DNA from: CAVZAB01 sp963773155
GTDB taxonomy: Bacteria; Pseudomonadota; Alphaproteobacteria; Rhizobiales; Beijerinckiaceae
Assembly: GCA_963773155.1 (NCBI GenBank)
Contig: CAVZAB010000009.1
Location: forward strand, 1 to 64,000
Length of the DNA stretch: 64,000 nucleotides
Reading direction: 5' to 3'
Part shown: positions 43,148-52,435 of the stretch, in pieces
Position numbering within the stretch: the first letter of the stretch is position 1
Layout of the letters: every line of letters starts with the position of its first letter
Made by a program: the position numbers and the translations under genes
The notes under the pieces: model-generated
Told to the model about the DNA's origin: nothing
The model's database searches: none
The model's input: the letters and a program-made list of their open reading frames with translations, nothing else

Positions 43148-44059
43148 ATGTCGATCCGCCCCGTGCGAACTATTTCAACCGCCAAGCCAACCGTAGAAGG
43201 GGCAGGCGTGAAGCTGCGCCGCGCTTTCGGCTTCAGTGATACCAGCGTCTATGATCCCTTCCTAATGCTCGACGATTTCAGAAACGATCGCCCCGAGGAT
43301 TATCAGGCCGGCTTTCCGTGGCATCCGCATCGCGGCATCGAGACAATCACCTATGTCTTGGCTGGAACAGTCGACCATGGCGATAGCCTTGGCAATCGCG
43401 GCGCGCTCGGCGCCGGGGATGTGCAGTGGATGACGGCCGGCAGCGGCATTTTGCATCAAGAAATGCCGAAGGGCGACAATCGCGGGCAGATGCACGGCTT
43501 TCAGCTCTGGGCCAATCTTCCGGCTTCGCTGAAAATGACCGCACCGCGCTACCAGGACGTTCCCGCCCTGGCCATTCCGGAGGTCACTGACGATGATGGA
43601 ACACGAGTGCGGATAATCTGCGGCAAGTTTTGGGGCCGGCGGGGACCAGTCGACGGCATCGCCTCGGAGCCCTGCTATCTCGACGTTTTCGTTCCAGCCG
43701 GCCGGCGCAAGGTGTTTGCTATCGACACCAGCCGCCATGCCTTTGCTTATGTCTTCGAGGGAACGGGCAGGTTCGAGGAGGCCTCGGAGCCGCTCGGCGT
43801 CCTTACTGAGCGCGACCATGGGCCAAACGAAACTTTAACACGCGAGCGTGCCGGCAATCGCTCGCTTGTTCTGTTTGACAGCGGCGATGAAATCGTTGTG
43901 CAAGCCTTTGAGGAAGGCATCAGGTTCTTGTTGATCTCCGGTAAGCCTATCAGGGAACCCGTCGCCTGGTACGGGCCGATCGTCATGAACACCAGGAACG
44001 AGCTGAAGGCTGCTATCGACGAACTCAATGCCGGGACATTTATCAAGCACCTTTCGTAA
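43148..44059 (+). CDS. pirin family protein
   Basis: 303 residues; AGGAG about 8 bases before the ATG. Bicupin: GVKLRRAFGFSDTSVYDPFLMLDDF, then metal-ligand block FPWHPHRGIETITYVLAGTVDHGDSLGN (read in two parts) with His/His, VQWMTAGSGILHQEMP, FQLWANLP, and the C-terminal cupin FDSGDEIVVQA with GKPIREPVAWYGPIVMNT. Pirins are iron-binding proteins, some with quercetinase activity or redox-regulatory roles. Last core gene before the island: the tRNA-derived repeat begins 40 bases after its stop. Confidence 0.92.
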   Translation: MSIRPVRTISTAKPTVEGAGVKLRRAFGFSDTSVYDPFLMLDDFRNDRPEDYQAGFPWHPHRGIETITYVLAGTVDHGDSLGNRGALGAGDVQWMTAGSGILHQEMPKGDNRGQMHGFQLWANLPASLKMTAPRYQDVPALAIPEVTDDDGTRVRIICGKFWGRRGPVDGIASEPCYLDVFVPAGRRKVFAIDTSRHAFAYVFEGTGRFEEASEPLGVLTERDHGPNETLTRERAGNRSLVLFDSGDEIVVQAFEEGIRFLLISGKPIREPVAWYGPIVMNTRNELKAAIDELNAGTFIKHLS

Positions 44060-44098
44060 GTTCGTAAAATGCCCAGCCGCCTCGCCTTCGCTTTGCAA

Positions 44099-44143
44099 TG
44101 GTCGCAGTGGCGGAATTCGGACCCACGATCCCTGGTCCTCCAG
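44099..44143 (-). repeat. tRNA-Pro 3'-half remnant (putative att site)
   Basis: Degenerate copy of the end of tRNA-Pro(GGG): TGGTCG, AGTGGCGG, ATTCG, ACCCACGA, CCAG blocks are kept, with six substitutions. It cannot form a tRNA because the 5' half is missing. The plus-strand reading WSQWRNSDPRS here is the familiar artefact of translating tRNA-Pro. Confidence 0.7.
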
Positions 44144-44398
44144 CCTGATTTTCTCGAAATTCGCCCCGTACCACGAAATCAAGGCAATTGCTGCCGATGC
44201 GCGTCGTGCAGAAGCGCAACGGTCCCGGGGAGAACTCAGGAATCCCGCTATGATCCTCACCGACCTAGGCGGGCGATAAGAACCGCCGAGAACAGGCGCC
44301 TCAGGTCCAGAGAAAAGCATTGTGATATTGAGGTTGTCAGCAGGCACCGTCAACAGCGCCACCGCAAACGCGCTGCCCAACCCGGCTTGGCGAACCGC
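44144..44398. other. gene-free island DNA
   Basis: Between the tRNA remnant and the DUF2853 gene. Only short unconvincing frames. Confidence 0.35.
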
Positions 44399-44719
44399 TT
44401 AGTGGAACAACGATAACTTCCCGTATCTTTCAGCAAGCAGATAGTAGAACGCGACGCGTGACTTGTCGCGGTCCGCCTTCATCACCTGACACGTATCCAT
44501 CACGGCCTTGTCGAGGTCACCATCGCTGTCCGCCAGTGCGAGCTTTTTCTTTAGGAAGCTATCGCGGACGCGGTCGCGCTCGGCCTTGTCGGTACAGGAT
44601 ACGAACGAGCCATCCTTGCTATGGAGTGCAATACCGCAGTGCTTGATGATGCCCTTGATCGCAAGATCGTCGGCTTTCGGAACGTATTTCTTCACGTCTG
44701 CAGCCCAGTCATGTGCCAC
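44399..44719 (-). CDS. DUF2853 family protein
   Basis: 106 residues, GTG start with GGAG 7 bases upstream. Sequence MAHDWAADVKKYVPKADD, IKGIIKHCGIALHSKDGS, RDSFLKKKLALADSD, and AFYYLLAERYGKLSLFH matches DUF2853, small helical cytoplasmic proteins of proteobacteria without known function. Only compact intact small gene at the left end of the island. Confidence 0.82.
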   Translation of the reverse strand: MAHDWAADVKKYVPKADDLAIKGIIKHCGIALHSKDGSFVSCTDKAERDRVRDSFLKKKLALADSDGDLDKAVMDTCQVMKADRDKSRVAFYYLLAERYGKLSLFH

Positions 44720-44903
44720 GGCTTACTCCGTTGCGCTCAAAAACGAAACCGACACCAACCGACGCAACGTTATTTTGCGCGATCTGGACGGAACGAATTG
44801 ATTTATACTAAAAAAAGGGGGGATTGTCGTCTGTCATCTGTAGTCCAAAATAACGGATCGCCGGACGTGCCGGGGTCGAGCCGGACGGACCCAAGCTGTT
44901 TTT

Positions 44904-45083
44904 CTATTTCAAATCACGACACGTACTCTCGAGTTTGTTTTCCCGTTTCTGATAGGCGCGTCGTCGACACACGACCCAGCTGCCGTAGCGCCAGGTATCC
45001 CCGAAGGCTGCCTCGCAGTTGCGACCGACCGACCAAGTGCGGATTGGGGTACCGGTGTTGCCCACTGCCAGGCGCCTCGGCAC
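44904..45083 (-). CDS. possible small Cys-containing protein or fragment
   Basis: Frame of 59 residues from GTG 45083: GNTGTPIRTWSVGRNCEAAF, GDTWRYGSWVVCRRRAYQKR, LESTCRDLK. Three cysteines and a Trp/Tyr/Arg-rich core look protein-like, but no ribosome site precedes it and the start is a guess; it may be the end of a longer broken gene. Family not recognised. Confidence 0.25.
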   Translation of the reverse strand: MPRRLAVGNTGTPIRTWSVGRNCEAAFGDTWRYGSWVVCRRRAYQKRENKLESTCRDLK

Positions 45084-45998
45084 CGGTCAAATAAGGTAGC
45101 AGGTTGTAGCCATATAGATGCGCCTTGAAGGCTTGAAGGTCGTATTGCCGGCTTTATAGCCAGTGAGCTTCTCCTTAACGTCGGCAAAGTTGGAAAACGC
45201 ACCAGCAGGAAAAACCCTGTCGAATGTCCCTTTTTTGTGAGCGGCTCGAGACCTAACGGTGAGAGCGGCTCGAGGCATAGGTTTGAGCGGACCGACCGGA
45301 TGGACTGGGAGCGTGGAAAGACCGGAAGGGCCAGCGACACTGGGGGAAGTCTCGGTCCACTATCGGCTATCGGCTGCCGATTCGATCCTCCGATCCGTCG
45401 CAGGCGCCGGTCTTTTGACGCGCTCCTGTCCGGGCCGGCCGCGAAAACTCCATATGCGAAGTCTGGGATGACTGGGGAGACTGGGGAGACACTTCTGCCG
45501 CGTAAGCCCCCTTGCGGCTGTAGCTTGTCGTCCTTAGACACGGCATGCGGCGACGAGCGCGGGTTCATTCGAGCCTCACAGAAGGCCCAGGAATGGCCTC
45601 GACTTTCAAGGCTCCAGAGCAACTAGACCTGCCAGCGCCCTTCCAAATCAATCCCAGGGGGATAGGCATTTTGCAGTGGATTTCTGGCGCCTGCGGAGTG
45701 ACGAGTGACGAGTGCGCGCGGCCCCTTTTCGACCGGTTTGGCCGATCATCAGGTCTGAGCTCTATACCAAAGTGGGGTATTCTTAGATAAGTTCCTATTG
45801 ATAAATCAATGCGATAGCTAGCATTCCTCTGTGCATGTCTGCGGCTACTGACGAACAGAATGGCTCAAGTGGGTTCGCCAGCAGCGCCTGCCGCACACTG
45901 TTCTTTTCCTGGTTGGTCCGCTGAGCTCTGGAAAACGACCGGTCTGCGTGGAAAACCGGACATCTCGCTCAATTTTAACAACAGAGAATGACCCAATG
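45084..45998. other. gene-free island DNA with one dispersed repeat
   Basis: No gene I can support in 0.9 kb. The segment 45202-45237 shares a 36-base diverged repeat with 52388-52422 near tRNA-Pro (common core CCCTGTCGAATGT). Confidence 0.4.
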
Positions 45999-46712
45999 TT
46001 ACTTCTGGTCCGTAAGGCTGAACGCGAGCGAGAGAGCACCCACCAAGACGAGGCTAACGGCCCAAGTCGCGTCCAGATTGAACCAGCTCCGCGAGACGAA
46101 CTTGAGACCCAGGTAGCGGTAGGTTAGCCATGCTGCGAATCCGCCGGCCACGATCATAGCGACGGAGTGGACGACGGAGACCAGGACGGCCATGCTGAGA
46201 TTGGAGTTGATGAGTGCGCCTGCCGCCCGATGACCTCTGTCGAGGTCGGGGGCTCGGCAGAGCCCGAGGTAGATCGGTACGAGCATCAATCCCGCGCCAT
46301 GAGCGATCGCCACGGCAAACGACCAGAGTGCCAATTGGCTTGGTCGTATCCGAGCTAGCGCCCGAGGATGGCGACGATTGACGAATCGGAAGAGACCGAA
46401 CCCGATAACCAGGAGGCTGGCACCAATTTGGATCTGTCGCTGCCACTCGATCAGTGTGACAAGCAGCGCGAAGGGAAGGATCACCAAGAACATCGCCAGC
46501 AGATGGCCGACCATTAGCGGCCAAAGCGCCGAGACGAGGGCACGCGAATTTTTATCCATCAGCCCGGCTGAAAGGGCGAGCGGCCATCCCATCCCAGGAT
46601 TAACCCCGTGATAGAGGCCGCTCGCGACGACAACCAGCCAGAGCCCGAGCGGTGTCCAATCAGTTCCCGTCAAACTCAAACCGACGGATAGCAGAACGAA
46701 TCCGTCGAGCAA
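45999..46712 (-). CDS. polytopic membrane protein linked to the selenium-binding protein homologue
   Basis: 237 residues, about six to seven hydrophobic helices: LGLWLVVVASGLYHGVNPGMGW, WPLMVGHLLAMFLVILPFALLV, LALWSFAVAIAHGAGLMLV, MAVLVSVVHSVAMIVAGGFA, and AVSLVLVGALSLAFSL. His-containing helices (GLYHGVNPGMGW, MVGHLLAM, AIAHGAGLM) recall metal-handling NicO/UreH-type permeases, but homology is not shown. The TTG start overlaps the end of the SBP56-like gene by 37 bases, so the two are co-translated. Possible metal or thiol-related transport partner. Confidence 0.75.
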   Translation of the reverse strand: MLDGFVLLSVGLSLTGTDWTPLGLWLVVVASGLYHGVNPGMGWPLALSAGLMDKNSRALVSALWPLMVGHLLAMFLVILPFALLVTLIEWQRQIQIGASLLVIGFGLFRFVNRRHPRALARIRPSQLALWSFAVAIAHGAGLMLVPIYLGLCRAPDLDRGHRAAGALINSNLSMAVLVSVVHSVAMIVAGGFAAWLTYRYLGLKFVSRSWFNLDATWAVSLVLVGALSLAFSLTDQK

Positions 46713-48076
46713 TCGCCGCCCTCGAGCCGGATCTGATGCGCCCGGTATCCGTCGGGGAAGCTGACCCAGTAGTCATTCGCCAGTTCAAGTCCGCCGCTCG
46801 GGCTCGCATTGGCCATGACCTCAGCGCCAGGCACCCCATCGGGATAGAATTGATTGTCCCAGGTTGAGTAGAGCGAGTTGGTCCAGTAGACCCGCTTGCC
46901 GTCACGACTGATCTCGACCATTTGCGGACCGCCCGCGTACGGCTTGCCGTTCGGGTGAGGCGTCCGGCGGACAATGCCACCAAGCCGGACTGAGCCAACA
47001 AGTTTCGGTTTCCGTGGGTCGGTGACGTCGTACTGACGCATCTCGCCGGTTCCCCAGCAGGCGACGTACAGGAACCGGTCATCCATCGAGAGGTCGATGT
47101 CGGTCACCAGCGGCGGCACGGCGCCAAACCCCTGCAGGAGGGGCGGCAACTGGTCCTTCGGCGCCGGCTCGGCCGGGATCGTCGCCGTCTTCTCGATGTG
47201 GAACTTGCCGCCTTCGCGCCACCAGGTCCAAATCGAGCCCTCGAGGTTTGTGGTATCGACCACAACGCCCAGGAAGCCGTATTCGCGAACGGGATCGTGC
47301 GCAGGCCGCACTTCCAGGGCCATCTGGTGGTGGGCACCGAGATCGATCGTCTGGACGTTGCGTCGCGCCCGCAGATCCCAGAAATGGATTCGATGGCCAT
47401 ACTTGTTCGAGAGCAGGTCCTCCGGCACAATCCCGTTCTCGAACTGCGGCGGCAACCCCCACTCGCTCGTCACCATGTAGTCGCGCGGCAAGTTCCACCA
47501 AAAGTCATAGTGTAGCTTCTGCGGTCCGCGGTCGATTTCCCAGCGTCCAAGAATGTCAAACGTCTCGCAGTCCATGATGAAGACGCCGGGCGGCCCATCG
47601 GTACCATCCTTGCCGCCGCCGCCGAGGGTACTGACGTAGACGCCCTCCGGCCCACAATGGACCGTGTGAGGTCTTGAATAGCCGGTCTTTCTGAAGACCT
47701 CCTCAGGCTCGATGATCTTATGAATCTTCGCCCTAGTGGGATCAGGCTTCGTATCGACGATATAAATGCGCGAGGACCGGATTCCAGGGATGATCAGGTA
47801 GCGTCGTTCGAGGAAGGCGTGGCCGGTGAGCGGCGACAATGCCGATGAACAGGCGTTCCAGCCAAAATGGTGGAACTCGTCCCCCTTGTAAGGCATCGTC
47901 ACAGTATGGATGACCTGACTGAAGGTCGGGGAGCCTGGCTTAACGTCGATCACTGCGAGCGCGTCGGGCTTTGAGAAATCCGGGCTGAGCAGCAAAGTAT
48001 AGGCGAAGTTCTCCGGTGCAGCTTCCATCGCAAGCTTCGGCGATGCGTGGAAGGTCGGGTCGGGCCTCATCGTCAT
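46676..48076 (-). CDS. selenium-binding protein SBP56 / methanethiol oxidase homologue
   Basis: 466 residues, full length; ATG with GGGAGG 8 bases upstream. Beta-propeller: YKGDEFHHFGWNACSSAL, LIIPGIRSSRIYIVDTKPD, GYSRPHTVHCGPEGVYVST, LHYDFWWNLPRDYMVTSEWG, YGHRIHFWDL, DIDLSMDDRFLYVACWGTGEM, and GGPQMVEISRDGKRVYWTNSLYS. Histidines in the HHFGWN, RPHTVHCG and MVEISRDG regions fit the copper site of bacterial methanethiol oxidases, which turn CH3SH into formaldehyde, H2S and H2O2. No Sec signal at the N-terminus. In the island with a membrane protein and, further on, a GFA-type (formaldehyde-related fold) gene. Confidence 0.92.
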   Translation of the reverse strand: MTMRPDPTFHASPKLAMEAAPENFAYTLLLSPDFSKPDALAVIDVKPGSPTFSQVIHTVTMPYKGDEFHHFGWNACSSALSPLTGHAFLERRYLIIPGIRSSRIYIVDTKPDPTRAKIHKIIEPEEVFRKTGYSRPHTVHCGPEGVYVSTLGGGGKDGTDGPPGVFIMDCETFDILGRWEIDRGPQKLHYDFWWNLPRDYMVTSEWGLPPQFENGIVPEDLLSNKYGHRIHFWDLRARRNVQTIDLGAHHQMALEVRPAHDPVREYGFLGVVVDTTNLEGSIWTWWREGGKFHIEKTATIPAEPAPKDQLPPLLQGFGAVPPLVTDIDLSMDDRFLYVACWGTGEMRQYDVTDPRKPKLVGSVRLGGIVRRTPHPNGKPYAGGPQMVEISRDGKRVYWTNSLYSTWDNQFYPDGVPGAEVMANASPSGGLELANDYWVSFPDGYRAHQIRLEGGDCSTDSFCYPSV

Positions 48077-48256
48077 CGTAGTATGCCTCCCTATTTGCGT
48101 TTACGCGTGCCGCTGCGGCAGCTGTTTCCGCAGTTCGTTGGTAGGCATCACAATTTCACGGCGGCATTGCTGCTTATCACGGGGGCCGGCCAAACTGTCG
48201 CCGAAAGTTGCACAACCGTCAATCGGCTGAGTTGGGCGCGCGACGGAATATACTGA

Positions 48257-48862
48257 ACTGGAAACGGGTTCACGCCAGAAAACCACGAGCTTGCCCGGGA
48301 GTTGTTCATTCAGGCGACTTCGGTCGAACCGAATGAGGCGAGCGGATACATCTGGCTGGCACGCCTGCGTGTTGCACTTCAAGCCGCCCAAAAGGCGGTC
48401 CAGATCGATCCCCAAAACCCCTATTCGCACCATGCAGTCGCGGCCGCCTACGCTGGCGGCTGCGAGTTCGAAAATTCCATGCGGGAGGCGCAGCAAGCGG
48501 TCAAATTGAACCCCAGCTTTGCTCTCGGCTATTGTCACCTTGGCACTTCAACACTGCATTGCGGCAGACCCCAAGGCGCCGTCGACTTTCTTGAGCGAGG
48601 ATTGCGGCTCTCTCCGTTCGATCCTCAGAACTTCGTTTGGCTTTTCATGTTGGCGTGGGCCTATTGTTTGTCGCAGCAACCAGAGAAAGGGCTGGTTGCA
48701 GCGCGCCGAGCGCTTGCTATGGGACAAGAGAGGCAAGCCGTTGCCGCTTGGCGCCAGGCACCGATGGCTGATCACACTGGCGATTTGATGGGACTGCTGA
48801 AACGCTCGAACCCAATATGGGTCGAAGACGTAGAACGGAAATTCCAGGAGATAGGAGACTAA
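48257..48862 (+). pseudogene. C-terminal TPR fragment of an adenylate-cyclase-type protein
   Basis: Open from 48257, no ATG or ribosome site. FTPENHELARELFIQATSVEP, AAQKAVQIDPQNPYSHHAVA, QAVKLNPSFALGYCHLGTST and ERGLRLSPFDPQNFVWLF are TPR units typical of the C-terminal half of class III cyclase/TPR proteins. The cyclase domain is missing and a segment between the first two repeats is deleted (LARLRVALQAAQ). A broken relative of the intact gene at 49189. Confidence 0.65.
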
Positions 48863-49188
48863 CTCACCCTATTCGACCTTCTTGCGTCGATCGTCCTCGC
48901 CACGTCAAATGGGCCGGTTTGGGTCCACCGCGATCAGCCGGCAACGCCAATGGCCGAATGTCGAGCGCAGAGGTCAACCGTTATGCTTGTCTTGTTGACT
49001 TGCTGTCTTGCTGTCTTACCCCCTTGCCCCAAATCACAGTTCCTCTCCCACCTCTCGTACGACCAACAGAACACTCTGGGCCTGTTGAATTTGACGCCTT
49101 CAATTGGCGGCATCGAGGTTTTGGATGCGGCTATACTAGCCTGCATTCAGTTCTTGATTAGCACTGATCAACTTTTTCAACCGTCAAC
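48863..49188. other. gene-free island DNA
   Basis: Between two convergent cyclase-type genes; nothing recognised. Confidence 0.35.
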
Positions 49189-50967
49189 TTAATCGGGCAG
49201 TTGCAGGAGGCGTCCGCCCTCAACGATTTTATCTGCTATTTCTGACGAAAATAGCTCGACAAAAAGGTGCAGCCGAAAACCCGGCTCGAGTTCCAACCCC
49301 CGTTGGACCAACGGTCTTGCCCCCTGCATACGTCCAGCCAGCGCCAGCGCTGCGGCCTCAAGGAAATAGAGCGAACTTAGGCGAGAATTGGCTTGCACCG
49401 CCTTGGCAAAGTGCGATCCTGCCTCATCGTAGCGTGCCTCCTGGATCGCCGCTAGTCCTTGCGACAGATGCGCTGTATAGGCCAACAGATCGAATGGACT
49501 GAGTCGAAGCGCACGCTTGGAGTGAGCGATTGCGGTGGCGGGGCGGCCAGAGACGGCGTTGGTCATTGCGGCTATATAATGAGCCGTAGCGCAGGAGACA
49601 TTAAGCGCCAAGGCACGCTCAATAGCGTTCAAAGCGGTTTCTTGATCCTTAGTCAGAAGTGCGATCACAAACCCGGCGACAGCTAGCGCCGTCGCGTCAT
49701 CGGTGCCGCTAGCAATCGCCTCGTGGGCGTGCTGGAGTCCGGCGATTCTGTCCACTTCATCAAACCCGGCGCGTGTGAAACACCACTCATGGCACCAGGC
49801 GATGAGTGCATGGGCGGCGGCGTAGTTCGGATCGAATTTGAGCGCCATCTCCAAATACTGCATGGCGATCCTGGCATCCTCGGGCATCTGAGACGCCGTG
49901 TAGGGCACGGCGCGCAGATAGAGGTCGTAGGCATCGAGATTTTCAGGACGCTTTCGCCGTGACCGTTCGATCTCCGACCTTTGCAGGTTCGGTTCGACGA
50001 TGGCGACGACTTTTTCGGTGATCTGATCCTGTAGATCGAAAACGTCCTCCAGAGCGCCGTCGAACCTATCGGCCCAAAGATGCGCCCCGGTCTCAGCATC
50101 GAGAAGCTGAGCGGTGATTCGCACGCGGTTGCTTACCTTGCGAACGCCCCCTTCAAGTATATAGCGGACGCCTAGTTCGCGTCCCACCTGACGAACATCG
50201 ACGGCCTTGCCCTTGTAGATGAAGCTCGAATTGCGCGCGATCACGAACAGCCATTTGATCCGCGACAGCCCGGTGATAATGTCTTCGACCATACCGTCAG
50301 CGAAATATTCCTGTTCTGGGTCGCCGCTCATGTTCTGGAACGCCAACACAGCGATCGAAGGCTTGTCGGGCAGTGCGAGCCGTGGCGAAGGCTTCTCCGG
50401 CGCAGCGGGCTGCGCTGGTGGCGCGGGCTCGGCTTGAGCAGGGACGGCGACTTGCAGCGAATAAACTCGGACCGGATCGGCGATGTTTTTGAGTTCTGTC
50501 TGGCCGAGATCGGTAACCGCGAGATCGAGCCTTGCTTTCACCTGGCGATAGGCGTCCTCGGAAAGACAGATCGCGCCGGGCTTGGCGATGCCCTCCAGCC
50601 GCGCGGCAATATTAACGCCATCACCCATCAGGTCGCCGTCGCTCTCCTCGACGACATCGCCCAGATGGATACCGATGCGAAAGTCGATGCGGCGCTCGGG
50701 CGGCAGCCCGGCATTGCGCTCGACCATGCCGTTCTGTACCTCGACGGCACAACGAACGGCGTCAACTACGCTACGGAACTCGACGAGAGCTCCGTCGCCG
50801 GTGCGCTTGACCACCCGCCCCCTGTGCACCGCAATAGTTGGATCGATCAAGTCGCTGCGCAAAGTTCGAAGCCGCGCCAAAGTGCGATCTTCGTCCGCGC
50901 CCGCAAGCCGGCTATATCCGACCACGTCGGCGGCCATGATCGCCGCAAGTTTCCGAGTTTCGCTCAT
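49189..50967 (-). CDS. class III adenylate/guanylate cyclase with TPR domain
   Basis: 592 residues from ATG 50967 (six codons after the open start). N-terminal catalytic domain: KLAAIMAADVVGYSRLAG and KRTGDGALVEFRSVVDAV with the two metal-binding Asp, RIGIHLGDVVEESDGDLMGDGVNIAARLEGIA (read in parts) with the transition-state Asn and Arg. Then a Pro/Ala linker (PAQAEPAPPAQP), a TolB-like segment SIAVLAFQNMSGDPEQEYFADGM with LGVRYILEGGVRKV, and TPRs to the end (AMQYLEMALKFDPNYAAAHAL). Common in rhizobia and relatives; makes cAMP in response to unknown cues. Cytoplasmic, no membrane helix. Confidence 0.9.
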   Translation of the reverse strand: MSETRKLAAIMAADVVGYSRLAGADEDRTLARLRTLRSDLIDPTIAVHRGRVVKRTGDGALVEFRSVVDAVRCAVEVQNGMVERNAGLPPERRIDFRIGIHLGDVVEESDGDLMGDGVNIAARLEGIAKPGAICLSEDAYRQVKARLDLAVTDLGQTELKNIADPVRVYSLQVAVPAQAEPAPPAQPAAPEKPSPRLALPDKPSIAVLAFQNMSGDPEQEYFADGMVEDIITGLSRIKWLFVIARNSSFIYKGKAVDVRQVGRELGVRYILEGGVRKVSNRVRITAQLLDAETGAHLWADRFDGALEDVFDLQDQITEKVVAIVEPNLQRSEIERSRRKRPENLDAYDLYLRAVPYTASQMPEDARIAMQYLEMALKFDPNYAAAHALIAWCHEWCFTRAGFDEVDRIAGLQHAHEAIASGTDDATALAVAGFVIALLTKDQETALNAIERALALNVSCATAHYIAAMTNAVSGRPATAIAHSKRALRLSPFDLLAYTAHLSQGLAAIQEARYDEAGSHFAKAVQANSRLSSLYFLEAAALALAGRMQGARPLVQRGLELEPGFRLHLFVELFSSEIADKIVEGGRLLQLPD

Positions 50968-51464
50968 CGACACAAAATAGCACAAAGACTCGGCAAAAAC
51001 CGCGCCAATGCCTCAGACTGTCTGGTTCGTCTTGCCGGTTGCTCAAATGTTATCACCGCTGCTGGCGATACTGCAGTGCAGGTCAGCGCGGGTCTCGTCT
51101 GCCACGAGTTGGGCCGCACCGTACTCCTCGGTAGCCGCGCCCTCGAAGCAAGCAGCTTTGGCCTTCCTCGGCATACGATCGCGCGTGATTTTCGTGCTAC
51201 TGCAAGCCGAGCGCGGTGATCGCGATCCATTGAACCGGCGGAATGGAGACCGGACTTAATCACGCGTCTTGACGTTGTCGGCTGCCGCACGTTTCCTGAG
51301 CCCGCCGAGGGGACATTGTCATGGCTGTCCCGCTCGCATTGCTGCGTTTCGGCACGCGCGGCTGCCGGCGCCTACCAGCCTCAGCGCCGGTTACACGTCA
51401 GCCTCGGGCGAGGCCCGGCTGGCCAGCGGGGGCGGGCCGGGTTGATGCCAAGGACATGCACATG
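50968..51464. other. gene-free island DNA with dispersed repeat copy 1
   Basis: No gene recognised. 51207-51272 is a diverged direct copy of 52056-52122 (shared blocks GCGGTGATC, CCGGCG, ATGGAGACC, AATCA). Confidence 0.4.
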
Positions 51465-51941
51465 TCATCGTTCTCGATGCTGGAGGCTGCCCCTGTAACC
51501 ACCGTGGCTATCGATCGCCTCTGGTGTCCAGTTTCGCCGCCGTCGCGCTAGCCGGTTTACCGTTGTCTCGCCCTCAAAATCCGTGGCCGTTTCGATGAGC
51601 TGCGACCGATTCACGTCATCAAAGGTGTTTACGTTGACCACGGCATATCGAGTTGCCTCGATCATGCAGGTTGCGACTGGTATCACGCCACAAGTCAAGC
51701 AGACGTGAAAATCCGCAGTTTTCGTTCCGAACCGATATAGCGTGAATTGGGAGTTGTCGGCAATTCGTAGAGAGAAGCGGCCATCTGGGTGCGAGGTCCA
51801 GACGGCCCTGTGCTTTGTACACAGGCCGCAGCCACAGGCTCGGACTGGGATAGTCGGCCCGGAATCGGGCCAATCAAACGTCAGGCGGATATTTCCACAA
51901 TGACAGCTTCCATTAATCCGTCGGAAGGAGGGATCGTGCAT
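51465..51941 (-). CDS. GFA (glutathione-dependent formaldehyde-activating enzyme-like) / CENP-V domain protein
   Basis: 158 residues from ATG 51941, GAGG about 9 bases upstream. Zinc-cysteine pattern: RINGSCHCGNIRLTFDWP, VRACGCGLCTKHRAVWTSHP, and FHVCLTCGVIPVATC, then YAVVNVNTFDDV. Typical GFA fold with structural and catalytic Zn sites. Despite the name, few members act on S-hydroxymethylglutathione. Together with the methanethiol-oxidase homologue, which yields formaldehyde, a functional link is possible but speculative. Confidence 0.85.
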   Translation of the reverse strand: MHDPSFRRINGSCHCGNIRLTFDWPDSGPTIPVRACGCGLCTKHRAVWTSHPDGRFSLRIADNSQFTLYRFGTKTADFHVCLTCGVIPVATCMIEATRYAVVNVNTFDDVNRSQLIETATDFEGETTVNRLARRRRNWTPEAIDSHGGYRGSLQHRER

Positions 51942-52435
51942 GTCAGTAAGCCTCGGGTATTCGCAACGAAACTGCTCGCCCAACGTCCAGAGTAACACTC
52001 GCCGATCAGACCGGGTAGACGGCGGCGTTACGGATCACACTCAGACTGGCTGACCCGAACGCGGTGATCTGGATCCTTTGGACCCGGCGTTATGGAGACC
52101 CGGCTCAATCATGTGTCTCGGCCATGTGTCTCGGCGCTGGAGGCTGCCGCTGCGGTTTCTAAGGCCGGCCCGGGACACGATGTCGTATACGTCATGTTGC
52201 GGCTGGTGTTGGCGGGTCGACGAGCAAGGCATTGGCGACGCGAAAAGCGGGTCGCATAGGGCCCGCACGCGGTCTCAGCAGAGATTGCTACCCCCTGGGT
52301 CCTGACCGGCCTGGCGGGGGGTCTCAAACACAAACCAGGGGCAGCCACTCGGCGGGTAGGTGCCGACCCAACGGAAAACGCACCACTCCAGCCGGAACGG
52401 CCCTGTCGAATGTTCCTTATATTTTAAGTGTTGAT
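51942..52435. other. gene-free island DNA with dispersed repeats
   Basis: No gene. Holds repeat copy 52056-52122 (partner 51207-51272) and 52388-52422 (partner 45202-45237). Frames here that read WSEWRDSNPRPLVPQ are antisense of tRNA-Pro. Confidence 0.4.

Larger units (their letters stand above)
44099..52435. mobile_element. putative genomic island inserted at tRNA-Pro
   Basis: The 45 bases at 44099-44143 match the 3' half of tRNA-Pro (52436-52480) at 39 of 45 positions, same orientation, beginning at the encoded CCA and ending in the anticodon loop. This is the usual footprint of site-specific insertion at a tRNA. The DNA between is gene-poor, with fragmentary genes and diverged repeats, unlike the compact flanks. 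No integrase remains, so the island would be old and immobile. Confidence 0.6.

Noticed and set aside
44069..44416. Open frame reading WSQWRNSDPRS
   Set aside because: Translation of the decayed tRNA-Pro copy, not a gene.
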